A stretch of DNA of 64,000 bases from Takakia lepidozioides (lineage: Eukaryota; Streptophyta; Takakiopsida; Takakiales; Takakiaceae): positions 21,328,001-21,392,000 of the forward strand of contig CM060731.1 in assembly GCA_030704615.1 (NCBI GenBank), given 5' to 3'. The first letter of the stretch is position 1, and each line of letters opens with the position of its first letter. The notes beneath the pieces are model-generated. The model was not told the DNA's origin. It was given only the letters and a program-made list of their open reading frames with translations, and searched no databases. A program made the position numbers and the translations under genes. Positions 54,016-64,000 of this stretch are shown here, piece by piece.

Positions 54016-57000
54016 ATGGCCTTCTTCGGTGGAGGAAACTCAGGGTCCTCGGCGAGCTTCAGGCGATGTGCCAGTCACTTTAGACCAGTAAGCTCTGTAA
54101 TCGTTGACATGAAGAAGGAGAGAATGTTTTAAGACTTGCATGAACATTTTCACCCAATTTAACACTGGTATGCGGTTGCTGCTTTATCGGTGTTAGTCCG
54201 ATCTCTACAGCTTGAAGATTTGCGGTTCACCATCTTGTACAAAGATTAGGCGTGGTTTGTCGACGCGAAGTTGACTGACCTACAGATGCAGTGATTTAGG
54301 AGGATTTTGTAATACATCAATGTAATCAGGCCATAGCAACGATATGACTTTCAGTAATTCGTATCTAGACACAATGTTCTGCAGGGTTCTTGAAACGAAG
54401 GGTCCTGGCGTGGGGATGGAGGGCGCAGGTTCACAGACACCTTGCCAGAGCTTCCAGTGTTTGGTTGGCGTCAGAACGCAAGTACAGCAGGGGCTGTTCT
54501 TTACTGCTTTTTTCTTGTACGTGCACACATACCCAAACTCTCTCTCTCTCTCTGTGGATGAATACAGCCTAGGATCTGATGTCTCTATTCGGTTTTGGTG
54601 ACCTTTACTTGTCTGAGGTGACCTAAGTAGTGGCTATGTGGCTATCACTGGATGTGCAGGGAGGCTATGCGGTGCTGGTGATAGTTTCATCATGGCTGCC
54701 CATTCTATCGCCCATTTCACATGCGCCTGTTTTTGCTCTCTGTAACCTCCTTCTCCTTGCTGTTACAGGTGAACTCACTCTTTCATATTTTTCAGTAGGA
54801 CAGCTATTTGTATATTGCAGCAGAATGAGTACATTCTCTCTCTCTTCCTTTTGTGTATGTCTGGAGGTTTGTATGATGTGAATGCTAAAACTATCTTGGC
54901 TGAGTCTTCAGCCGTGATATAGAATCTCTGTATATCTGCATCCTCTAAAGAGTTGATGAAGTTGATGCGAGTTATAACAGCTTGTCATTTTTATCAGGAT
55001 ATAGTTGATGTACTGTTAGATTGAAGACAACATTCTTTGTGGTTCCCTTCTTCTTTTATATTGTTTCTTCTTCCTTGTGACTTTCTTTTATGTTTTGTCC
55101 TCGTGCATTTGTTGTCAATTTAAAGGCTTTTCTTTACCTTGGACCTGGCTATGTGGCCATGTGATTTTATCTTTGGTTTCTCTCAGACGTGAGTTCAGAG
55201 TATACTGGCTCTCACATTCATATATGTATTGCAAGAAGGGGAAAATAGAGCTTCATTTCTTGCTTTGGAGTGGTGCTGAGGGATGGCGGGTTAAAGTTTA
55301 GTTTCTTTGGTGATGTTGAGGACAACCATCACATAGACGGACAGTGACGGGAGGAGTCATTCAGATGACACAGTTCTTGTGTATGTAGGTGTTTTGCAGA
55401 GGCATTTGTGGGGGCAACTTAAGAAAGAACAACAGCAGGTATCCAAACCTGGCTTTGTGACTCTTGATTCTTGCCTTCTCATGCATTGTTATTTTCATTT
55501 GAATGGAGTGTTTAAGGTGCCCAATTCATATGCGGTATGTAGGATCCTCTGCACTTGCTTTATTCGTGTATAAGGTGTCTTAAATTGCCTGGTGCCAGGG
55601 CTTTCTTCAGTTCAGTGCACACTTGGACTGGATTGTTTATCAACCGTTCAAGATTGTTGCATATGGTATGTGTCTTTTGCAACCTCTGCCTCTGGTCTTA
55701 TGGTGTGTGCTTATAATTTTCTAAATATCTTCCTTCTCTAATAACTCTGTCACGACATGCTCAATCCTTACATGCCACATAATCTCGCAGTTTCTATTTT
55801 CAAACTTAATAAAGCATTGGGTTGTCCACTTCTCTACCTTCATCTGTGTCTTGCCCTCTTTTTGCACATGCGTGGAGTGGTGGGGATCCTGACTTTGCAT
55901 AACTCATCCATGGACTCCGTACTGTCTACTCTCCATACTCCAGTTGCATCTTCATACTTGAGATGTTGGAGTCAGCCAGAGCTTTGAGTGGGTGTTGTCA
56001 TCAGAGTCTCTTTTCCTGTTTGTCATGTAGATGGAGGTTCTACTTCCCTGCTCACCCACACATTCTGCTTCCCAAGCCTCTGATCTCTACTGTTGGCCAA
56101 AGTCTTATTGTGAGCTTTGTAGGTCATATGCAAATGGGGAAATTATTCCCTACAGTCAAGGGTCGGACTTGTATTTCCGAGAGCAATTGGACACTTCCCT
56201 GTGTTAGAGTCGAGAATGGAAGGTTTGTGAAAGTGTATTGTAATTAAGTTGCTTGCATGTCTCCCTAGTGCACAAACAGGAAGTGTCAATTCTCAGGTGT
56301 GTTTTTTGGCTCCATGGACTACCACGCACCTTTTACCCAGTGGGCACCAAGGAGACTGCCCAGTGGTTGGGTGTTTGTGCCCTGCCTTTGCATAACCTGT
56401 TGAGCCTGGGTTCTATTCTCAGTAGACAAAGCGTATCAGTCCATTGCCCCTGTGGGCTGTGTAAATTATTGGATGGTGAGGTTTAATTCCATATTCTTTC
56501 TTTTCCGTCAGTTTTCACCCAGTTTAATAAGTCCCTTGCAAGTAGGCTGAATGGATTTCTTGTTGGGCATCCAGGAACGGCTGCAGTCCTTGTTGTGGTG
56601 GCATGGCATTCACTACAGCGGAGACTCGGTATCCCGCACTTGCTGTTGCTGCGGTAATCTCTCAAATTTGTCTGCTGGGATGCTATGACAACTGCTCCTC
56701 TCTTGGTTACTCCCTTATGCAAATAGCAGAATTTCATCAATATACTTCGAGGGATAAGCTGCTTCCAACATTTTGTAATCTGCGGCTATTGCCATGTTCC
56801 TAATATGTGGAGTTGACCCATGCTTTGTTTCCAGATTGACCATTTTAAGTAGGAAAATTTGGTGCTCAGTTGCTCACTACAGACATTTAACCTGTCCATA
56901 GAACTGCTGATCTTGAACGACAAAGGGTGGTTGTTGCAATCAGGGTAGTCATATTGGCGCAGATCGCTTGGGCTGGTGCTCTGGTCGGGATCTTCATCTG

Positions 57001-59458
57001 TATGTATTTTCTTTCAGTCTACTTTGGGATTGTTTGCCTTGTACAGCTTTATGAACTGTAATTTGACGGATGGTTGATCGTGATCTGTTCGTCTAGTCAT
57101 ATGGTATGTTCGATGCTGGAGGGGAGAGAAAGGAGGTGGAAGAAAGGGGGAGAGGCATCTTTCTCTCCTTTTCTTTACCCTGGGAAAAGGGAATCGATCA
57201 ACTCATGATTGTAGAGAACAGGCCTTCAAAGGAAATCGCATATTGAGTAGGCTATGGTGAGTGTCATCCAACGTTTTTCCCCTGCCAAGAAACGCCACAG
57301 CAGTATGGAGTTACCTTGGAATGACTGGATATTTTCGAGGAGGACCTTACAGAGGAGCTGTGAACACATACTGTTGTATTAATCAGTAGAAGTTTACATT
57401 TCTTGTGACAGAAAGGTATAGTAATCCCTCAATGCCAGACCTTCATTGGAGTCTGTGCTACGGTTAGAGTGAAACCTTGCTGCAATTGCTATAGCACTGC
57501 AGCATAGAATCAATGACAATGTGGTGACAATGCCTGTAGTTTGACAAAACACCATAACAGAATGTGGTGAACCTAGCCCTCTATGTTGACACAGATACAA
57601 CACAATTGCGCTGCCAATTCTAGGGACCTAAAGGGTGAGAGACAGGTACTAGAGGGCACAGCTGAGTCCTTCAATCTTGGAGATGGTTGTATGCAGGGAA
57701 GGTGCATGGACACAACTGCTTACAATGTGAACCTGATGCCATGAATGCCCTGTACTCTCCAATGCAACCGCCCCCTGCCCTTGGTGACATTAGGTCAGTT
57801 TCTTTGCTCAGAACAGAATTTAGCCAGGGGAGAGGTAATGCTCCCCTCAAAAGTGTTTCCATGCTCTCATGTTAACTCCTGGTATCTGTAGCAGCACAAC
57901 AAACTTTGAGAGAGTGCCACTTTCACAATTTTCCAAGCCTGTTAATCTGGTTATTGATTTTGTAGTTTGTACTGGTAGATATATCAATGGTGGCGGATTG
58001 GCCGAGCAGCAAGCAGCACTTCTGCATTATCAACAAGAGAACCTGCAGCACCTTAGCAAAGAGGTACGAGTTTGTGGTCCTCATTGGTCTGGTTAAACAC
58101 TGGCATAAAGTGTGTCCTTGTCTAGGAGTATCACATAATCTATTCCATGGTACACTTTGGAGCTATTGAGCAGACATGTCTGGGCAACTCTGTTGAATTG
58201 TGTTAATACTTTCCTTTTCCTCACCTTAAGTTCCTACTCCCATTGATTAAGGGGGGATCCGTCTACAGATTTTGCGGCTTCAGGAAAGGTTGAGCAAGTA
58301 CAAACACTCTCAGGATGGTTGTACGCCACAGGTACAGATGCCTTTCTAAACAATTCAAGCAACGTCTTGCAATTTAGCCATCTCGTTCCGGGCATATATC
58401 CATGGATAATTCTGGTTGAAATCAGGTTGGCACTGCTGATGTTGAGGGGGCAGGTGGACTTGGTGCATCTGTTGGCAGCTCGAGAACAAGAACTGCGTGC
58501 AATTACTGCTGAGGTATACTTAGAATGAACAAGTGATGTGATCGTTCCCTTGTTTTTCCCTCTTTTGAATCAATCTTGGAGCCTTCTTTCATCTTCTCTC
58601 ATTTAAGAAAAATTGGTTCGGTGACTGCAGAGGGATCAATTGCAGGCCGAGGTGCGGCTGGCACGGGGTCTTATAGGGGAGCGCGATTGTGACATGTTGC
58701 GTACCCGCTCTATTAATGACCGGGTAGGCTATCTTTTTACATCTTTGTTGGTCTTTGCAAAAGCAATGAACCATGCATGGAATTGTCCGCAGCTGACTGA
58801 TGAACTTGTTACTCATTATCTCATGAGTTGGGCCAAGTTGTTTAGTTTGGACAGGGTCAAAAGCTGTATTGACTTGAACACTTGGATCACAAGTTGTGAC
58901 CCAAGTTCTTGTGTTCCTCCCTGACTGGGTTTGCAGCTCATGGAGGAGAGTGCAAGATTGCGGGCAATGTTAGATGAAGGGAGCTCCCGAGCAGCCAAGG
59001 TGGGCAGAGTGTTATGCCATAAGCCTTTGCATTACCTGATATTATATATCAGAAGGGGCTCCAGATGTGAAGCTACTATATTGAGCTCTACCTAACAAAT
59101 ACAAACACTGCTCTGGATGTCATGGTATTCAATTCGTCAACTCTTCCCAGGAGTAAGTTTGTTTGTATTCCAAGGTGGAGATCAATGCCAGCCGAGCCAC
59201 AGTCACTTGAGTGCACTATGGTGGATCATACCACTCTCTGCAAGCCAGAAACACTTGCATGTCATGGCCTGCAAGGACTATGTCCAGGTGTCTCCATGGA
59301 TTGGATATGTCATGTTCAGGAAGTTATTGAATGCTTACAGATGTGGGTGGTGTTTTGTGCTTCAGATGGAGCTGGGTCTTGAAGCAGAGCGGCTATCAAA
59401 TGTGGAGCTGCACAGAAAGATCAATCAACTACGTCAATCTACCACAGAATCATCATAG
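54016..59458 (+). CDS. Membrane-anchored coiled-coil protein, family not recognised
   Basis: Thirteen exons fit in phase: 54016-54087, 55400-55438, 55611-55665, 56123-56226, 56523-56653, 56902-56999, 57697-57793, 57979-58063, 58269-58331, 58454-58513, 58631-58723, 58937-58999 and 59366-59458. They predict 350 residues. The N-terminus is soluble (MAFFGGGNSGSSASFRRCAS). Two hydrophobic segments follow: GTAAVLVVVAWHSLQ (about 105-120) and VVILAQIAWAGALVGIFIC (about 145-165). After a CxxC (HNCLQCEPD) and a Pro-rich link, the C-terminal 150 residues are a heptad-rich coiled coil (LAEQQAALLHYQQENLQHLS, LVHLLAAREQELRAITAERD, LMEESARLRAMLDEG). The layout suggests an organelle-membrane tether or scaffold. 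Exons 3 and 4 are the least certain. I do not recognise a named homologue. Confidence 0.78.
56358..56445 (+). repeat. tRNA-like SINE head in intron 4 of the coiled-coil gene
   Basis: GCCCAGTGGTTGGGTGTTTG followed by CCTGGGTTCTATTCTCAG has A- and B-box-like blocks about 30 bp apart, as in a tRNA-derived SINE. The 3' body is not evident. Confidence 0.5.
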
Positions 59459-59633
59459 CTGAAACCATCACTGCAGAATTTGACGTGAACATAAAATTTC
59501 CGCGGAAGATTGCAGCAACTTGAGAGTGTTAGGAGCAAGGAAGATTCATGTAGTGAGACTCACAAATGTCAGTGTAATGTTGCCAGTCATAGTGCAAGAT
59601 GCTGTCTAAAGTCAACACTGTGACCAGAGAGTG

Positions 59634-59669
<36 letters not shown>

Positions 59670-60627
59670 ATGCATGTGTTTATGCTTGTACATCATGTGG
59701 ATGCCAAAGTCTTGCAGCCCTTCACCCTCTGACACATAACTCCATCTACTGAGTCCAAGTAGTGTAATCCAAGAGTCTCATTGAACAACGGACATTATAT
59801 TATTTTGTTTAGGCTTTCTGGGAGTCATGCTATCTTCTGATGGACAGTGCATGCATGCCTGTCTTTGTCGAATTTTGACCATTTGTGAAAAAAAATTGAT
59901 CCCCTTCTAATCTGTTTAAAATAATGGCAGCCAAATAGAACCCCTGTCTTGAAGCAGTATTGTTATACTGAGTCACTTTGAAGCAAGTTTGTTGGTGATT
60001 GACCACATCCATATTCACAGAATTACATAATTGGGTGGCACGCCTGGTGAAGATGAGTAGCTCAGCCTGTTGCATTCTCGAGGTGCAGAGGTGGCCTTTG
60101 GAATAAATAAGAGTCTTAAGGAGGATACTGAATGGCAGCTTGAGATCAGTGATTAATCACATGACAGCGGTGGTCCTGCAAGTACTGTGATCCTTGACGC
60201 ATGTTGCCTGCATGTTGATAACCATTACAGTGGGCAGAATGCAGCTTATCTGAAGAAACATCTCCAGGAACTTGCATTGTAACTCGAGATGCCAACTGCA
60301 TGACAGCCTTGATGTCACATCAAACAGTACCAGGGGGAAACAGATTGTAGCGCAGACTACAATGGTTCTTGGTCACGCCACTAAATGCCACTGTTCTCGT
60401 TACTAGAGGCATTTTGATCAGGAAGTGACATGGTGACGGATAGGAAGGAAGGGCTTAACAGTGAAGGAATATGGCCACTCGATGATTCATGTGCTCGAAT
60501 AAGGTAGCAACTAAAAAGCATCCTTCTAAAAAGTCCACCTGGTAAAACTGCACCAGAATATAACATTTAAAATTTTAGTTACTTTTAACACTCCGACATT
60601 GCCAATGGCACCGAAGGCTCCCATCTC
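59459..60627. other. Convergent 3' ends, coiled-coil gene / ferredoxin
   Basis: It contains the two 3' UTRs and a (GA)n microsatellite at about 59637-59666. No gene is recognised. Confidence 0.5.
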
Positions 60628-61941
60628 TTATTCGTCACCCATGGCCAGTTCGAGGGCAAAGTCATCCCTTTCCTGAAGACCAAACATCAAAACCCAGACA
60701 AGTGGTCATCTTAGAAACCATCTAATAGAGATTCGAGTCAGGGCACTGGATAAAGAGGCTTAAATCTATTCCTACCAATTGAAACTCCATGCAGAACTGC
60801 GGGTGAAGACAAAACTACAACTGAAAGTAATGACAATTTCAATAGTGAAAACATAAAAAGGCATATTAACTGGACCTTCAGGGCCTCGATGGTCGAGACC
60901 ACAGCTGTCTCCCTGTCGCCTTTGGCTCTACTCCCAGTGGAATATCGCAAAGAAATAACGTACTCAATACATATTACATGCCATCGACTTGCAGTCATAG
61001 ACCCCATGCCTCCATGCCGGGAGTTCGCACTTTATGTTTGTATCTAAGTCTTTAGGTTCACAAGAGATGGTTCGCACTTACCACTGGGCCTCGTGCAAAA
61101 TATCGGCCAAACTGTAGCCAGTATACCTGTATCAACACATCCTCCAATGGTGAGCGACCCACCACCCACCACATCTCAGAATGAAAGAAAAGTGGTAGAA
61201 GTGTGGGCTGTGCCAGCACAGCTGCTGCCAGGAATGATGTGGATAGCAAGCTTCAGACACTTATCAAAAGAGTGGGCATGGAATCAGCAAGGGCATTAGT
61301 TGAACTTCAGCAGTAGTTGAATATTCACCTCATCTTCATCTTGTGTTTCAACTTCAAGATCAGAGAGTGGAAATCCAACACAAAGCAAACCATATCCCTG
61401 CATGCAGCACAAGGAAAATTACTGTTTAGTCAATGCCTGCTGAAGGGAGTCCCATCAAAGAGAATTGTTATTAGAATTATTCACTTGCGTAAGGACAACC
61501 TTTATCTTCTGGAGAAAACCCTGCCCCACCTGACTAAGTGGCACTGACTGACTGAGACTCATTAGATACGTGTAAGACTTGTCCACCATAAACTTGTGCA
61601 TCATATATCCAATGGATAGCTTGAATGGCCAGAGGGAGACAAACATGCACACGAAGAGAAAGAAAGAAACAGACAAACAAACACACTCCACGATATAGAG
61701 AAAGAAAGAGAGGTATTTCCAAGTATGCTTTTGCCAGTAGCCTTGCAGCCATACACACAAAACATACAGCTGCTCCTGGTTGGGTCCGGTTCCTAGAATA
61801 TACTCATAGGATGTGTTAGAATGGAGCTGTAAGAGAATGTACTCATAAGACATTGTAAGAGAAAGAGAGAGAGAGAGACTCATAAGACGTTGTTTTGTAG
61901 CCTTGTGGCCATAGAGCCCATGCCCAATTTAGGTGGAACGA

Positions 61942-61982
<41 letters not shown>

Positions 61983-63465
61983 TAACCACAAACCTTAGCT
62001 TTGAGCTCAGCAGAGATGCCGAGAGCTTCAGGTTGGTACAGCTGTCCTGATTTCACTCGCACTGCACATGCTGTGCAGCATCCTATATATGCCACAGTCC
62101 CACACATAACATCACATTGGCAAGAGGCACTAACATAATGAAGGCACTCAATGTGCAATTTCAAATATACCACGACATATCTAAGTGCAGTGCTATGAGA
62201 AATCTCACAACCAGGAAGACAAAGGAAATAGGACACTGACTAAAGCATTGTCACTTTAGTGCCTCCTTAAGCCATAATGAGAAGCTGTTCAGTTTCGAAG
62301 TGAACAGCCACTCACAATGCCACTGAGACATCTTTGCTCTCCAACTCTTCCCATCAAGCTTTCAAAAACCCCAAAACCCATTTTGGCAAGAGGATTCTCC
62401 CGCCTGTAGCTAGGTAGAGATCTATAACTAGGTTGCTGTGGACTTGACCTAGAGTTTGGCAACAGTGCCCTGACCTATGTGTTGGAAGCTGACCCTCCAC
62501 AGAATTGAGCCAGACTGTACCGTGTCTGCATGAAAATGGCAAGTCTATTTTTTGCTCCTCCCCTGTTTGAAGAACGTATTGATCCTGCATACCATCCACC
62601 CTTCAGCCCGTCTGCATCCATACACCTTTCCATGTATTTTCTTGGGTGAGTTATTTATAGTCTTTAAATGAGGCCCCAAAAGATGCACTCGGGGACCAAT
62701 CCCTCTTGCCCTCTAGGAGTAGTCCTCTCTGGATGCTAGGCTGTTGTAACCACCATTTGCACCAACCAGGGAAGTCCAGGCCAAAATGACCATGCACAGT
62801 AAAATAACAGCCCCAGACAGGTAGTTGCCTCTTGGCTTCATGGTTGGCAGTGATATCATTGCTACTGTAGCCCTGTAATGGGGATCCAAACTCGAGAGAG
62901 AAATAAAGAGAAAGAGGAAGACTATAATTACTTACTTTCTGTTCCCCATCAGCTTCTTCCACTGGACCACTCAATTTCACATACTTGTCAAAATATGTTT
63001 CTCTGAGTTTTTTGCCCGCAGTGAGCACGCAACTCACACATATGAAATGCTCTCTCTCTCTCTCCAGTAACCGGAAGCCTACTCAGTCATCATGCCTCGG
63101 TATAGAGCCAAAAGGCTACGGCGGCACAACGTAATGTGAATTCAAATCCACACCCGCCCCATTTCTCACACAGGAACAAACACAAGATAAGATGGGAAGA
63201 AAGACATGTTTCGACCCACCTCTGGAACTGGAAATTGGTGAGTGACACCGCGCTGCCGGTCGTGGACGGTCACCATATGCACAGGCACTTCATACCATTC
63301 CGAGGGGTCGTCAACCTCGGTCTCCATAGCCAGACTTTCCACCGTCTCTCTGACATTTCCCACAGCTGCCCGCACAGCCACACAGGGCGATGAAGGCCTG
63401 CGCTCACTCTGTGGCAGGGCCACAATGGAGCACAGAGGTGCTCTCAAGCCAGTATAAGCAGCCAT
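60628..63465 (-). CDS. FDC2: Plastid 2Fe-2S ferredoxin, FdC2 type
   Basis: FdC2 is a plant-type ferredoxin with a C-terminal extension. It is plastid-localised and linked to photosynthetic electron transfer and chlorophyll biosynthesis in angiosperms. The exons are 63220-63465, 62521-62584, 61994-62082, 61329-61397, 61082-61126 and 60628-60672, giving 185 residues. An Arg/Ser-rich transit peptide (MAAYTGLRAPLCSIVALPQS) precedes the domain, which starts at MVTVHDRQRGVTHQFPVPED. The cluster ligands are Cys101, Cys106, Cys109 and Cys139, exactly C-x4-C-x2-C-x29-C (SCRHGCCTAC, GLLCVG). The extension VYWLQFGRYFARGPVERDDF then ALELAMGDE is diagnostic of FdC2. All introns are GT-AG. The in-frame TTG at 63483 was rejected for the ATG at 63465. 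Confidence 0.96.
61795..61940 (-). mobile_element. Cluster of LINE 3' tails in FdC2 intron 3
   Basis: Three successive tails occur: ATACTCATAGGATGTG near 61800, TGTACTCATAAGACATTG near 61836 and ACTCATAAGACGTTG near 61879. The last continues into GTAGCCTTGTGGCCATAGAG and ATGCCCAATTTAGGTGG. The array suggests nested or repeated insertion at the same spot. Confidence 0.7.
61941..61980. repeat. (AG)n microsatellite
   Basis: About 18-20 AG units lie directly after the LINE tail cluster, in the FdC2 intron just after exon 3. Confidence 0.95.
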
Positions 63466-64000
63466 AGCTGAAAGCCGTGCCAATGCCTTTGAGCTTTTGG
63501 TCTCTCTTGTCGTTGGGTAGCGATGGTCTAGCCCCCCTCTGGACTTTGTTTACAAGTGTTTATATATATATTTAGAGAGAGAGAGAGAGCACTCATCTCT
63601 CACTATTTTTCTTGCCATCTCTGATTTCTTGCTCAAGAGTGACATGGAACCTTTGGGAGTGTAACTCCAATAGGGGTGACACCAAATGGAGTGTAACTCC
63701 ACTCGGTGTCACTCTCACTTGGTCTCTAAATTTGACCAAGTCCAAATTTGGCTAAGTATAAAATGTACTAAGAGGAGATACACAAGACAGCAGTGACGCA
63801 GTACGGGGTGACACGAACCAGCACCAGAGGAGCCGGAGTGACATTTGACAGGGAGCCTGCTGGAGAACCTGTGAGAGTACAGTCAGATCGCATCCGTGCA
63901 TTATGTTCTTACATCATTCCTGTTGTTTTCCCATGAGGCCCTTGATTACGCTGAGAGTATCAAATTTAGTGCATTATCCCATGGAGCTTATGGCGGAAGC
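63466..64000. other. FdC2 upstream region with a palindrome
   Basis: It contains a (GA)n tract at about 63577-63590, likely in the FdC2 leader or promoter, and an imperfect inverted repeat at 63676-63714 (GGTGACACC ... GGTGTCAC with GGAGTGTAACTCC inside). The rest is unassigned. Repetitive GTGACA motifs may mark the edge of a mobile element or LTR running off the window. Confidence 0.4.

Noticed and set aside
61072..61090. SINE-like head GGCCCAGTGGTAAG on the minus strand at the end of FdC2 exon 5
   Set aside because: These bases encode the conserved Gly-Pro-Val of FdC2 and its splice donor. The resemblance to the SINE start is coincidental.
61455..61883. 142-codon minus frame in an FdC2 intron
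   Set aside because: It is low complexity, generated by (GA)n and LINE tails, with no protein similarity.

Overview
The window is nuclear DNA of a land plant. The evidence is spliceosomal introns of about 100-1,800 bp, plastid-targeted proteins (RbfA, ferredoxin FdC2), DYW-type PPR proteins and plant-type retroelements. Two genes, enkurin and CFAP206, encode axonemal proteins. Flowering plants and conifers lack motile cilia, so this points to a lineage with flagellate sperm. A seed-free plant (fern, lycophyte or bryophyte) fits best, and many DYW-PPR copies and short introns are compatible with a lycophyte or fern. I cannot name the species.

Layout: a decayed DYW-PPR pseudogene (1-1620, +); plastid RbfA (2211-4596, -); LSM4 (5895-8289, +, head-to-head with RbfA); a universal stress protein (10786-11569, +); enkurin (13675-18818, +); malonyl-CoA synthetase AAE13 with 17 exons (20047-29022, -); histone H2B with an intron (30335-30999, -); an intact 1078-residue DYW-PPR gene (31499-34735, -); a repeat-rich intergenic stretch (34736-38462); CFAP206 (38463-46249, +); a partial duplicate of the RbfA 3' end carrying a SINE (46875-47640); a CCCH/FG nucleoporin of the NUP42/CG1 type (47776-52974, -); an unrecognised membrane coiled-coil protein with 13 exons (54016-59458, +); and ferredoxin FdC2 (60628-63465, -). 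Exon boundaries were built by hand from splice sites, reading phase and protein similarity. Nearly all junctions are phase-consistent.

Mobile DNA: a LINE family occurs as one 5'-truncated copy with a 13-bp target-site duplication inside the last AAE13 intron, as two further fragments at 35.6-36.5 kb, and as many very short 3'-tail copies, several with their own target-site duplications. There is also a tRNA-derived SINE family, a second short dispersed family whose core reads CATAAGCTCTTTGAGC, and a 190-bp inverted repeat of a Ty3/gypsy integrase fragment inside a CFAP206 intron.

Most notable: AAE13 intron 6 has the full signature of a U12-type AT-AC intron (ATATCCTC donor, TCCTTGAC branch site, terminal AC). 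The two axonemal genes lie only 20 kb apart. The integrase hairpin would be transcribed within a flagellar gene. A duplicated RbfA 3' end is interrupted by a SINE with a clean 7-bp duplication.
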